Of a stretch of 64,000 nucleotides of DNA, positions 17,754 to 25,803 are shown piece after piece. The stretch comes from Robertmurraya dakarensis (lineage in GTDB: Bacteria > Bacillota > Bacilli > Bacillales > Cytobacillaceae): positions 3,156,909 to 3,220,908 of the forward strand of contig NZ_LT707409.1 in NCBI RefSeq assembly GCF_900156875.1, given 5' to 3'. Under the pieces are notes generated by a model that ran no database searches, was not told where the DNA came from, and saw nothing but the letters and a program-made list of their open reading frames with translations. Numbering within the stretch: the first letter of the stretch is position 1; each line of letters begins with the position of its first letter. The position numbers and the translations under genes are program-made.

Positions 17754-18179
17754 ATGCTATATATTTGGCATATCGAGAAGATAATTAAAGATACGTTAGA
17801 AGAACTCAAACTAAATATAAATGTAGAATCCAGCGATAAACTCACAGCACCGATGAGTTATAACGTATCTACAAATACGATAAAGTTTAACTACTTACAA
17901 ATTAACGGATATAGCGCTAAAATTAATTTGAAAATTAAAGAAACAGAAAATAACTTTGTGAAGCTTATTCTTTATCGTGAGCTTGGTTATTATTTAGAAT
18001 TCAGGAAAAATTCACGAGTTTTAAAGACTCTTATTTATGGTGAAGAACAGGAAAAGGAACAGCTCTTAGCAGAAATCGAAGAGAATGCTTGGGAATATGG
18101 AAGAACATTGGTACCTGAAAATCTATTAACAGCATATGATCAAGTACGTGAATTGGATAAGTTTCTGTTAAAAGACTGA
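17754..18179 (+). CDS. Unknown protein with a degenerate HExxH-like helix
   Basis: 141 aa; GGGGAAGGAAGA precedes the ATG. The segment FVKLILYRELGYYLEFRKN (about residues 64-82) looks like a zinc-peptidase helix of the 'HELGHxxEF' kind, as in ImmA/IrrE-type or phage proteins, with both His replaced (Arg and Tyr). A zinc-binding role is therefore unlikely if the resemblance is real. The rest is beta-rich at the start and helical at the end. It precedes the MerR-type gene on the same strand by 120 bp. Function unknown. Confidence 0.6.
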   Translation: MLYIWHIEKIIKDTLEELKLNINVESSDKLTAPMSYNVSTNTIKFNYLQINGYSAKINLKIKETENNFVKLILYRELGYYLEFRKNSRVLKTLIYGEEQEKEQLLAEIEENAWEYGRTLVPENLLTAYDQVRELDKFLLKD

Positions 18180-18222
18180 AAGAATCAAAAGGACCGGTAT
18201 TAACGCTCCTATTCCAATATTT

Positions 18223-18246
18223 TATATCGTATCGTCGGGCGATATA
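18223..18246. promoter_or_regulatory. Palindrome upstream of the MerR-type gene (possible operator)
   Basis: TATATCG, a 10-base centre and CGATATA form an inverted repeat 56 bp upstream of the MerR-type start. A cleaner version, TATATCGCCGGGCGATATA, lies in front of the decayed duplicate of that gene. Confidence 0.5.
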
Positions 18247-18301
18247 ACACTTGCAAATAACTCTAAAAGCCTTCATATTAAATAGAAAAAGGAGAAACGA
18301 T

Positions 18302-19009
18302 ATGCGACGTGATATACAACCTAATGAACGAGCTTTCTCTTCTAAGGAAGTGGCAGAAGAAGTGGGGATAGCAACACCCACTGTCCGAAAATATGGCCAA
18401 ATCTTAGAGCGGAACGGATATGAGTTTTTAAAAGATGGCGATCGGCGTATTTTTGTTCAATCTGACATCGAAGTGCTTATAGCGTTACGCGATACGGACA
18501 AGCCTCTAGACGATACAGCTAAAGACCTTGTGAATCAACAAAAAGAAAGATTAGAAGAGTCCAACGAAATAGAGATTGCGCTAACCAATACATATGAAAA
18601 CTTACCTAATGACCCTAATCAATTAAAAGAGGTCTTAATGTTTTTAGTCAAGGAACTCGCAGCCACACGTGAAATGAATGTCCAACTGACAAACGATATG
18701 TTAGAGCTTAAAACAAAGGTTTCTCGACTTCAGCAAGATCATCATATTATAAGTTCTACGATTGGAAATTCAGCGCAAAAAACGAATGCTAAAATTGAAA
18801 AATTAACTGAACAGCAAAAGAACCATTACGAAACATTGCTACAACAAGAAAAACATAAGAGTGAACTCTTACAAAAAGAAATACAGAGTATGCGGGAAGA
18901 ACAGAAAAAAGAGTGGAATTCACAAAATGAATTCAATAAACGTTTAGAAGAAGCGATACAAAAACCTAAAGAAAAATGGGGAGGGCTCTTCTCTATTTTT
19001 CGAAAATAA
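18302..19009 (+). CDS. MerR-type HTH protein with coiled coil and DUF3967-like tail
   Basis: 235 aa from the ATG at 18302 (AAAGGAGAAACGAT ahead of it). An N-terminal winged HTH of MerR/RacA type (AFSSKEVAEEVGIATPTVRKYGQILE, about 10-35; DRRIFVQSDIEVLIALRD after it) is followed by a long coiled coil (about 110-220) and a short amphipathic basic tail, KEKWGGLFSIFRK. This layout matches Bacillus plasmid and phage proteins with a DUF3967 C-terminus and recalls RacA, which tethers DNA to the membrane. I infer a DNA-binding, possibly membrane-associated or partition-like protein. A decayed copy lies 250 bp downstream. Confidence 0.72.
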   Translation: MRRDIQPNERAFSSKEVAEEVGIATPTVRKYGQILERNGYEFLKDGDRRIFVQSDIEVLIALRDTDKPLDDTAKDLVNQQKERLEESNEIEIALTNTYENLPNDPNQLKEVLMFLVKELAATREMNVQLTNDMLELKTKVSRLQQDHHIISSTIGNSAQKTNAKIEKLTEQQKNHYETLLQQEKHKSELLQKEIQSMREEQKKEWNSQNEFNKRLEEAIQKPKEKWGGLFSIFRK

Positions 19010-19138
19010 GGTGCCTGTTTAGTGGATAATTCAAGTGATATATATCTAAACGATATACACAACTTGAAGCAAGTAAAAAAGAATGATTGATATAATGGGA
19101 GTTACGGCGACTAAGAATCTTAATAAAAAACATAAATC

Positions 19139-19186
19139 GGCCTTAATAGAGTTCCCTAGAGAAGGTTGAAGGCCCTTTTTTGTTTT
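19139..19186 (+). terminator. Terminator of the MerR-type gene
   Basis: GGCCTT ... AAGGCC with a 24-base loop region, followed by CTTTTTTG; its T-tract runs into the palindrome at 19186. Confidence 0.65.
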
Positions 19187-19204
19187 ATATCGCCGGGCGA
19201 TATA
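19186..19204. promoter_or_regulatory. Perfect 19-bp palindrome ahead of the decayed MerR copy
   Basis: TATATCGCCGGGCGATATA has nine paired bases around a single central G. It sits 52 bp before the pseudogene start, in the same relative place as the imperfect palindrome at 18223. It is a candidate operator for the MerR-type protein. Confidence 0.55.
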
Positions 19205-19255
19205 CCGTGCGCTTAAATCTCCAGAACCTTTATCTTTAAGAAAAGTATGGCTGAT

Positions 19256-19553
19256 ATGCGACATGATACACATTCGATATATGACCCATTTTCTTCCAAC
19301 CAAATAAAAATGCATTCCCCTCCGTTTCAAAAGTATGGCTGCATTTCAAAGTGAAAAGTATGATTTCTTAAAAGAAGCCAATCCACTTTGTTAAATCCGA
19401 CATCGGAGCCTTATAGCGTTACGCGATACGGTCAAGTCCCTGGATGATACAGCTTAAGACCTTGTTTATCAATAAAAAGAAAGATTAGAAAGAATTGATG
19501 ACACAGAAATTTCTATAGCTGATACATTTGAAATTCCACCCTGCCCCCCCAAT
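19256..19553 (+). pseudogene. Decayed duplicate of the MerR/DUF3967-like gene
   Basis: Starts ATGCGACATGATACA like the intact gene (ATGCGACGTGATATA) and keeps landmarks in order: PFSS, KYG, FLK, a conserved block 'IALRDT-KxLDDTAxDLVxQxKERLE' (about 19415-19490), then DTEIS. It has several in-frame stops and shortening before the conserved block, and breaks off before the coiled coil. This is a direct duplication with the putative operator, now dead. Confidence 0.8.
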
Positions 19554-19624
19554 GAATATCACTATTTTTCAAACTCCAACAAATTCCCCGGGAAATTTCT
19601 ACAAATTATGAGTAGATATTGACA

Positions 19625-19803
19625 AAAAGTTTAGGACGGTTCTCCTCTTTTGACGGGTTTCACCAATAATTGTTATTACTAAAAATTTTATCTTTTAGAA
19701 AAATCCCCTTGATTCTTCAAAAAAAGCCCTGAAAAGATTTCTCTCCCAAGGCAAATTTATTTCTATTATTCACTAATTAGGAAAACACGAGAACGGTCCC
19801 CTT
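19625..19803. repeat. REP-like composite element with embedded minus-strand terminator
   Basis: Left arm TTTAGGACGGTTCTCCTC (19630 on), hairpin AAAAAGCCCTGAAAAG ... CAAGGC (19720-19752), right arm GGAAAACACGAGAACGGTCCCC (19780-19801). It directly precedes the stop end of the aldolase gene. Confidence 0.75.
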
Positions 19804-19809
19804 TTTTCC

Positions 19810-20646
19810 TTAATTGTTCTTATACACTTCAATAATCCTAACCATTTGCTCTGTCATGTGGTCTTGTGCTGCTGTCATGAGGTTGCTTAGGTGAATAGTT
19901 GGGTTTTCGTTTAGTTGTTCCCTGATTGTTTTGACTGCGGCTAACGAAATTTCGGTGTTGACATTGATTTTGCGAATCCCTCGGTCAATGGCCTTTAGGA
20001 TTTGGTCTTCGGGCGTGCCGGAACCACCATGAAGGACTAGAGGGATTTCAATGCTGTTTGCAATGTCATGTAAGAGATCGAGTTGTAAATTCGGTTCACC
20101 TTTATACATTCCGTGCACAGTTCCAATCGATGCAGCTAGAAAGTCAACGTTTGTTTCTTTCACAAACCAAGCAGCTTCGGCTGGATCCGTAAGTTTCCCG
20201 TCCCCCTCTTCTTCGTCAGAGAACTCACCTTTTTGCATCGATCCAATTTCTGCTTCTACAAAAACTCCTTCTGCATGTGCTAGTTCTACTACATGCTTTG
20301 TCGTTTTCACATTTTCCTCCATCGGCAGTGCAGAACCATCATACATAACAGAAGAAAACCCGGCAGAAATCGCTTTCTTGATCGTTTCAAGTTGATAACT
20401 ATGATCAAGGTGAAGGGCAACAGGAATAGAAGCCTGTGCTGCTAGGGCTTTTGTAAAAGCGGCAAACGCTTCGATATTCATATAATCTTGATAGCGTTCA
20501 CCGTAGGCAATAATCACTCCTTTATTGGCTTTTTCACCTGCAGCAATCGCAGCTTGGATGGTCTCAGCGTTATAACAATTGAAAGCAGCAATGGCGCTGT
20601 TAGTCTTTTCAGCTTGGGCAAGCAGTTCTTTTGTTGTAGTAATCAT
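19810..20646 (-). CDS. Class II fructose-bisphosphate/ketose-bisphosphate aldolase family
   Basis: 278 aa, normal for the GatY/KbaY/FbaA family. Zinc and substrate motifs are in order: VALHLDHS (Asp and His, about 76-83), MYDGSALPMEENV, EAEIGSM, GTVHGMYKGEP (His), LVLHGGSGTPEDQI (His and glycine loop) and INVNTE. It cleaves phosphorylated keto-sugars to DHAP plus an aldehyde. It is divergent from the RpiR-GntP-dehydrogenase-DUF1537 kinase genes, so it probably handles the phosphorylated acid-sugar product of that pathway rather than glycolytic FBP. Its partner pathways usually use a class II aldolase/adducin-type decarboxylase instead. Confidence 0.88.
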   Translation of the reverse strand: MITTTKELLAQAEKTNSAIAAFNCYNAETIQAAIAAGEKANKGVIIAYGERYQDYMNIEAFAAFTKALAAQASIPVALHLDHSYQLETIKKAISAGFSSVMYDGSALPMEENVKTTKHVVELAHAEGVFVEAEIGSMQKGEFSDEEEGDGKLTDPAEAAWFVKETNVDFLAASIGTVHGMYKGEPNLQLDLLHDIANSIEIPLVLHGGSGTPEDQILKAIDRGIRKINVNTEISLAAVKTIREQLNENPTIHLSNLMTAAQDHMTEQMVRIIEVYKNN

Positions 20647-20775
20647 ACAATCGTCTCCTCTAGTAATGTAGTATTCTTACATTTTATTCATATATTAAGG
20701 GCAAAGATAGAGAATAACAACCACTTTTTGTCGAATTCGTGTCGAAATTATGTAGTTTTTTTGAAAAAATCATTG

Positions 20776-20789
20776 TGTAAGCGTTATTA
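20776..20789. promoter_or_regulatory. cre-like site in the rpiR promoter
   Basis: TGTAAGCGTTATTA matches TGWAARCGYTWNCA except near the end. It lies in the spacer of the predicted promoter (TTGAAA at 20761, TATTAT at 20785). Confidence 0.4.
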
Positions 20790-20790
20790 T

Positions 20791-20808
20791 TGTAGTAAAC
20801 TTACTACA
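20791..20808. promoter_or_regulatory. Operator palindrome of the acid-sugar locus
   Basis: TGTAGTAA-AC-TTACTACA is a perfect 8-bp inverted repeat directly after the predicted -10 (TATTAT, 20785-20790). A related partial site, TGTAGTATTCTTACA, lies near 20666 just upstream of the aldolase gene. Both fit binding by the RpiR-type regulator encoded next door, controlling both directions. Confidence 0.65.
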
Positions 20809-20830
20809 CAAGCAGGAGGTGGTCACACTT

Positions 20831-21679
20831 TTGACAAGTTTTCAAGAACGTTTAATTTTAAAAAAGGAAGCACTCACAGCTTCTGAACTAAAAATAGTAG
20901 AGCAATTAGAAAAGAATGAAAAGCCTTTTCTATTATCGATGAACGAACTTTCATCATTAAGTAATGTTAGTGAACCAAGTGTTGTTCGTTTGTATAGAAA
21001 GCTTGGATATACCAGCTACCAAGAATTAAAAGTTGCGCTTGCTCAAGAGCTTGCGGGCACCAATTCCTCGCAGCCGTCGAATTCGATAGAGATTCATAAA
21101 GATGACCTGGCAGATGTTGTATTTGAAAAGATTGCCGATCAGCTCTCGACCGCCATGTCCATGACGAAAGAACAACTCAATGTCGAGCAGATTGAAGAAG
21201 CTGTTCATAAAATTTCAAAAGCAGACAGGCTTTTCTTTTTCGGTCAAGGACTTTCAGGGACCATCGCTGAAGACGGGGCTCATAAATTTATGAGGATCGG
21301 CGGGACGACGTTAGCGGTTAAAGATCCTCATTATCAAGCAATCTATGCAAATCATATGAACAAAGAGGATGTCGTGATCGCCATCTCGCATTCTGGGGAA
21401 ACCGTCAATATTATCGAAGTAGTAGACATGTGCCAAAAAAGCGGAGCAACCGTGATCATCATTACTTCTAATCCTAAGTCAACACTGGCGGAGATGGCTG
21501 ATATCCTGCTGCTCACGCAGGCACAGGAGACGGAAAAGCGTTCAGATGCAATGGTTAGCCGTATCGTTCAACTAGCTCTAATTGACATGTTATATACAAG
21601 AGTTTTTTCCGTTGGGGGAAAAGATGTCGAGGAAGCAGTAAATATATCAAGGTTAGCAGTTACAAAAATGAAAAGGTAA
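20831..21679 (+). CDS. MurR/RpiR-family transcriptional regulator
   Basis: About 282 aa from a TTG at 20831; AGGAGGTGG lies upstream and an in-frame GTG (20819) overlaps it. The N-terminal RpiR helix-turn-helix (about 1-76, LSSLSNVSEPSVVRLYRKLGYTSYQELK) is followed by a SIS sugar-phosphate-binding domain (about 115-250, FFGQGLSGTIAEDGAHKFMRIG, ISHSGETVNIIEV, ITSNPKSTLAEMAD). It probably senses a phosphorylated intermediate of the acid-sugar pathway and binds the palindrome at 20791. First gene of a four-gene plus-strand operon. Confidence 0.9.
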   Translation: MTSFQERLILKKEALTASELKIVEQLEKNEKPFLLSMNELSSLSNVSEPSVVRLYRKLGYTSYQELKVALAQELAGTNSSQPSNSIEIHKDDLADVVFEKIADQLSTAMSMTKEQLNVEQIEEAVHKISKADRLFFFGQGLSGTIAEDGAHKFMRIGGTTLAVKDPHYQAIYANHMNKEDVVIAISHSGETVNIIEVVDMCQKSGATVIIITSNPKSTLAEMADILLLTQAQETEKRSDAMVSRIVQLALIDMLYTRVFSVGGKDVEEAVNISRLAVTKMKR

Positions 21680-21719
21680 TAGATTTTTTGAAAACGGATA
21701 CTTCTAGGGGGAAGAGATT

Positions 21720-23084
21720 ATGTTAACAGGTAATGCACTCATCATTGGATTTGTTGTTGCCTTAATTTTACTGTTTGTATTTATTATCAAATTTAAATGG
21801 GATGCTTTTATCTCGCTTTTGGTTGTGGCTCTTGGACTGGGATTAGTTTCAAGTATTCCCGCTAAAGATGTACCCGGCATTATTGCAGGAGGCTTCGGGA
21901 GCACATTAACCGGTGTCGGGATTCTAATCGGACTCGGAATTATTTTTGGTCAATTTTTAGCAGAATCAGGTGCGATTAGTAAGATCGCTTCAGGAATGCT
22001 TCGCGCTTTCGGTGTAAAAAAATCACCGTATGCAATGGGTGCGACGGCGGTCACAGTTTCGATTCCAGTATTCTTTGACGCCGCTTTTATCATTTTACAC
22101 AAATTAATTCAAAACTTATCGATTAAAACAAAGATTTCACTTTCAACGTTCGTTGCGATCTTAGCCATCGGGTTAATCACAGCGCATAGCTTAATCATCC
22201 CAACTCCAGGACCTCTCGTTGTCGCTGACCAAACAGGTTCAGACCTTGGAATTTTCTTCATCTATGGTTTGCTGGTTGCCATACCGGGTGTACTTGTAGG
22301 TGGGATTATTTACGGAAAGTTTATTGGAAAACGTATTACGAATGAAGGACGTCTTGATCCGTCGGAAGTAACGGACTTCGAAAACGATTCAAAAACAGGC
22401 GGTAAGGAAATTTCTACAGCCCTTTCTTTCGGGATGCTGATTCTTCCGATTGCCTTAATTTTATCAAACACAGTTGTGAATTTAATTTTCAAAGATAATC
22501 CAGAACACTTTATTGCGACTTTCTTCTCAGTCATTGGGGACAAAAACGTCGCGCTTCTAATCAGTGTCATTGTCGCTATGTTTGCGTTGAAGCCTTACAT
22601 CAAACACGATAGCAGCAAGATCTTTGCAGATGCTTTTGATCAGAGTGGAATGGTAATTTTAATTACTGGTGCAGGTGGAGCATTTGGTAAAGTCGTTCAG
22701 GAAACAGGAATTGGTGATTTGATCATTGATTTGATGCAAGGAGTTAGCATGCCTGCTTTACTGCTAGCGTTCTTATTCTCACAAATCTTGCGTGCATCAC
22801 TTGGTTCAGCAACGGTGGCACTAGTTACCACTTCGGCGATCATGGGGCCAATGGCGATGGAACTTGGCGTATCCCCTGTCCTATTAGGTCTTGCGATTTG
22901 TGCCGGTGGTGTTGGTCTATCTTTACCGAACGACTCAGGTTTCTGGGTAGTGAGCAAATTTGGCCGCTTATCGATGACAGAGACATTAAAAGTTTGGTCA
23001 ATTGGTGGTTTCTTATCAGGAGTAACGGCGTTAGTATTCGTCTACATCCTTAGCATGTTCCAAGGATTTTTACCAGGATTATAA
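21720..23084 (+). CDS. GntP-family gluconate/acid-sugar:H+ symporter
   Basis: 454 aa with about 12 hydrophobic segments, the standard GntP size. Typical motifs are GGFGSTLTGVGILIGLGIIFGQ near residues 58-79, IPVFFDAAFIIL near 119 and LPNDSGFWVVSKF near 403. It imports an aldonic or four-carbon acid sugar. A GGGGGAAGAGATT site precedes the ATG. It lies 40 bp after the regulator and 45 bp before the dehydrogenase. Confidence 0.92.
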   Translation: MLTGNALIIGFVVALILLFVFIIKFKWDAFISLLVVALGLGLVSSIPAKDVPGIIAGGFGSTLTGVGILIGLGIIFGQFLAESGAISKIASGMLRAFGVKKSPYAMGATAVTVSIPVFFDAAFIILHKLIQNLSIKTKISLSTFVAILAIGLITAHSLIIPTPGPLVVADQTGSDLGIFFIYGLLVAIPGVLVGGIIYGKFIGKRITNEGRLDPSEVTDFENDSKTGGKEISTALSFGMLILPIALILSNTVVNLIFKDNPEHFIATFFSVIGDKNVALLISVIVAMFALKPYIKHDSSKIFADAFDQSGMVILITGAGGAFGKVVQETGIGDLIIDLMQGVSMPALLLAFLFSQILRASLGSATVALVTTSAIMGPMAMELGVSPVLLGLAICAGGVGLSLPNDSGFWVVSKFGRLSMTETLKVWSIGGFLSGVTALVFVYILSMFQGFLPGL

Positions 23085-23129
23085 TACTTGATTACTAAAC
23101 ATATAGACAGAAATGGAGATGCAGCTAGA

Positions 23130-24029
23130 ATGAAAAAACGTATTGGATTTATTGGACTCGGAATTATGGGAGCACCGATGGTACGCAACCTTTTGAAAAA
23201 TGGAAAAGAAGTGACTGTTTTTGATCTTAATCAAGCATCCGTGGACGCTTTGGCAAAAGATGGAGCAAACCCTGCAGCATCTGGTAAAGAAGTAGCAGCG
23301 GCAAGTGAAGTTGTAATTACAATGCTTCCAAAAGGCGTACATGTTCGCTCAGCGGTTTTTGGAGAAAATGGAATCATGGAGGGAGCTCGTGAAGGATTAG
23401 TGATCATCGACATGAGTTCCGTTACTCCTGTTGAGTCAAAGGAATTCGCAGAGCTTGCGGCTAAAAAAGGCGTCTACTTCCTTGATGCACCAGTTAGCGG
23501 CGGAGAACCGAAAGCGATTGACGGTACCCTCTCTATCATGGTCGGCGGAAATAAAGATGTCTTTGAAAGTGTGAAAGACGTTCTAAGTGATATGGGACAA
23601 GACATTGTTCTTGTTGGGGAGTCTGGCTGCGGAGCAACAGCAAAGCTAGCTAATCAGATTATCGTGAACTTAAATATTGCTGCTGTTTCAGAAGCTCTTG
23701 TACTTGCTTCTAAAGCTGGAATCGATGTCGAAAAAATGTACCAGGCCATCCGCGGCGGACTTGCAGGCAGCACGGTAATGGATGCAAAAATCCCGATGAT
23801 TCTGGACCGTAACTTCAAAGCGGGCGGACGCATCGATATTAACATGAAAGACATTACAAATGTGATGAATACTGCTCATGACCTTGCTGTTCCACTTCCA
23901 TTATCAGCGCAGCTGCTTGAAATTTTCCATTCATTAAAAGCGGACGGAAAAGAAGCGCTTGATCATGCAAGTATTGTTCAACATTATGAGAAACTAGCAA
24001 ATGTGGAAGTATCCCGAAAGGAGCAGTAA
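23130..24029 (+). CDS. NAD-dependent beta-hydroxyacid dehydrogenase (LtnD/GarR-like)
   Basis: 299 aa from the ATG at 23130, aligning with the family start (MKKRIGFIGLGIMGAPMV); the 14 codons upstream are not needed. The Rossmann motif GLGIMG, substrate motif DAPVSGGEPKAIDGTL and catalytic Lys in TAKLANQIIVN (about 172-182) define the 6-phosphogluconate/3-hydroxyisobutyrate-dehydrogenase-like family. Next to a DUF1537 kinase, such enzymes oxidise L-threonate or D-erythronate-type acids to the 2- or 3-keto acid. The stop is 2 bp before the kinase ATG, so the two are probably translated together. Confidence 0.9.
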   Translation: MKKRIGFIGLGIMGAPMVRNLLKNGKEVTVFDLNQASVDALAKDGANPAASGKEVAAASEVVITMLPKGVHVRSAVFGENGIMEGAREGLVIIDMSSVTPVESKEFAELAAKKGVYFLDAPVSGGEPKAIDGTLSIMVGGNKDVFESVKDVLSDMGQDIVLVGESGCGATAKLANQIIVNLNIAAVSEALVLASKAGIDVEKMYQAIRGGLAGSTVMDAKIPMILDRNFKAGGRIDINMKDITNVMNTAHDLAVPLPLSAQLLEIFHSLKADGKEALDHASIVQHYEKLANVEVSRKEQ

Positions 24030-24031
24030 TC

Positions 24032-25453
24032 ATGAATAGTAAAGAATTATTAGCGAATCTGAAAGAGCCTAATACAGCAGGAATTAAGGCAATGCTAAAA
24101 GATGAGCTTGCTGATTTTAATCATAAAATTGTTGTTTTAGATGATGACCCAACAGGTGTTCAAACGGTTCATGGCGTGTCTGTTTATACGGATTGGACAA
24201 GAGAAAGCATTGAGCAAGGTTTCCGTGAAGATAATCGAATTTTCTTCTTGTTAACCAACTCTCGCAGTTTCACAGCACAGGAAACAGCTGTGGTTCATCA
24301 AGATATCGCGAAGCGTGTGCAAGAGGTTTCTGAACAAACGGGAATCCCATACGTATTAATTAGCCGCGGCGATTCTACGTTAAGAGGACACTACCCACTA
24401 GAAACAGAAACAATGAAAAATACAATCGAAGAGTTGTCCACTAGCAAGATAGATGGCGAGATCATCATGCCATTTTTTAAAGAAGGCGGCCGTTTAACGA
24501 TCGATAACATTCATTATGTTCAGTATGGTGAGGAGCTTGTACCTGCTGGCGAGACGGAGTTTGCGAAAGACCGTACCTTTGGCTATGCCTCCTCTCATTT
24601 AGGGGAATGGATTCAAGAAAAAACAAATGGTGATTTTACCAAAGAAGAGTCAGTATACATTAGCCTTGAAGATCTGCGTTCTGAAAATATCGCGGGCATT
24701 AAGCAGCAATTAATGAACGTTTCTGATTTTAACAAGGTCGTTGTGAACGCTGTAGATTATGTGGATGTAGAAGTGTTTGTCGCAGCATTTCTTCAGGCTT
24801 TAAAGGAAGGGAAAACGTTCATCTGCCGCAGTGCAGCAGCTTTAACAAAAGTGATGGGCGGTATTTCGGACAAGCCGCTTTTATCAAGAGAAGAGCTTGT
24901 TACCGAAGAGACATCCCACGGCGGAATTGTTGCTGTTGGTTCACATGTACAAAAAACGACAGAGCAGCTTTCTATATTGCTAGAGAGCGGTTTGGTTACA
25001 GGCGTTGAGTTTAATGTACATCTTGTGCTTGATGAGGCGAAGTTCCAGCAGGAAATCGACCGTGTCCGCACTACTTGTGAAGAATTAATCAGCGAAGGAA
25101 AATCTGTTGTTTACTATACTCGAAGAGAAAGACTTGATCTCGGTGAGAACCGTGCAGAAGAAGAATTAAAGCTTTCTGTCAAAATTTCTGATGCTGTAAC
25201 AAGCATTGTCAAAGACTTAAAGGTTCGTCCGAAATATATCGTTGCAAAAGGAGGAATTACTTCCTCAAGCATCGGAACAGAAGGATTATCCGTTAAGCGT
25301 GCCGACGTAGCCGGTCAGATTAAACCAGGCATACCAGTTTGGAAAACGGGAGAAGAAAGCAAATTCCCAGGTTCCGCCTACGTGATCTTCCCAGGTAATG
25401 TAGGAACAAGCACCACTCTTAAAGAAGTTGTTGAAGTATTAGAAGGAAAATAA
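24032..25453 (+). CDS. DUF1537 four-carbon acid-sugar kinase (OtnK/DtnK family, long form)
   Basis: 473 aa. The N-terminal acid-sugar-binding domain shows VVLDDDPTGVQTVHGVSVYT (about 31-50) and ISRGDSTLRGHYPLE. The C-terminal nucleotide-binding domain shows AKGGITSSSIGTEGL (about 409-423) and FPGNVGTSTTLKEV. The family phosphorylates 3-oxo-tetronates and similar acids with ATP; this one is about 50 aa longer than typical OtnK. Position after an LtnD-like dehydrogenase and GntP permease fits the uptake-oxidation-phosphorylation scheme known for threonate and erythronate. The exact acid is not determined. Confidence 0.88.
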   Translation: MNSKELLANLKEPNTAGIKAMLKDELADFNHKIVVLDDDPTGVQTVHGVSVYTDWTRESIEQGFREDNRIFFLLTNSRSFTAQETAVVHQDIAKRVQEVSEQTGIPYVLISRGDSTLRGHYPLETETMKNTIEELSTSKIDGEIIMPFFKEGGRLTIDNIHYVQYGEELVPAGETEFAKDRTFGYASSHLGEWIQEKTNGDFTKEESVYISLEDLRSENIAGIKQQLMNVSDFNKVVVNAVDYVDVEVFVAAFLQALKEGKTFICRSAAALTKVMGGISDKPLLSREELVTEETSHGGIVAVGSHVQKTTEQLSILLESGLVTGVEFNVHLVLDEAKFQQEIDRVRTTCEELISEGKSVVYYTRRERLDLGENRAEEELKLSVKISDAVTSIVKDLKVRPKYIVAKGGITSSSIGTEGLSVKRADVAGQIKPGIPVWKTGEESKFPGSAYVIFPGNVGTSTTLKEVVEVLEGK

Positions 25454-25524
25454 AGCAAAGCACGGGGACGGTTCTCATGCTTCCTAAATTGAACGAGGAA
25501 GCGTAAGAACCGTTTCCGTGTTTT
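25454..25524. repeat. Inverted pair of REP-like units (BIME-like), after the acid-sugar operon
   Basis: GCACGGGGACGGTTCTCATG (25458-25477) and, inverted, GGAAGCGTAAGAACCGTTTCC (25498-25518) face each other about 20 bp apart. The head-to-head layout starts 4 bp beyond the kinase stop codon and could fold into a large hairpin acting as a terminator. Confidence 0.8.
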
Positions 25525-25738
25525 CTTGTTTTAATCACGAAATTGGATAAAAGCGGAAAAAGGGTGTTTATATCTATAAATTTTAATTGCCATTTTTCCA
25601 TTTTCAGGAACTTAGCGACCCATATTTGGATTTATCCTTAACAAAATTACATTTACCGGTAAATACTGCATCATATCGAGACCGAGAGTTCTTTGAGGTC
25701 CCCTCATCAAGATGGTTTATAACATTTTTCAAAAAAAA

Positions 25739-25796
25739 TTTTCCTCCCCCCTATCCTTTCCCGCTCATTCTCCCTATATAGAGAATGAAGGGAGTG
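25739..25796 (+). promoter_or_regulatory. Leader repeat, copy 1 (before the 282-aa gene)
   Basis: A stretch with a pyrimidine tract (TTTTCCTCCCCCC), then CCCTATATAGAGAATGAAGG, which ends in the ribosome site. It is about 75% identical to 26657-26715. CATTCTC and GAGAATG also pair across the CCTATATA centre. Confidence 0.6.
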
Positions 25797-25803
25797 CAGA
25801 ACT

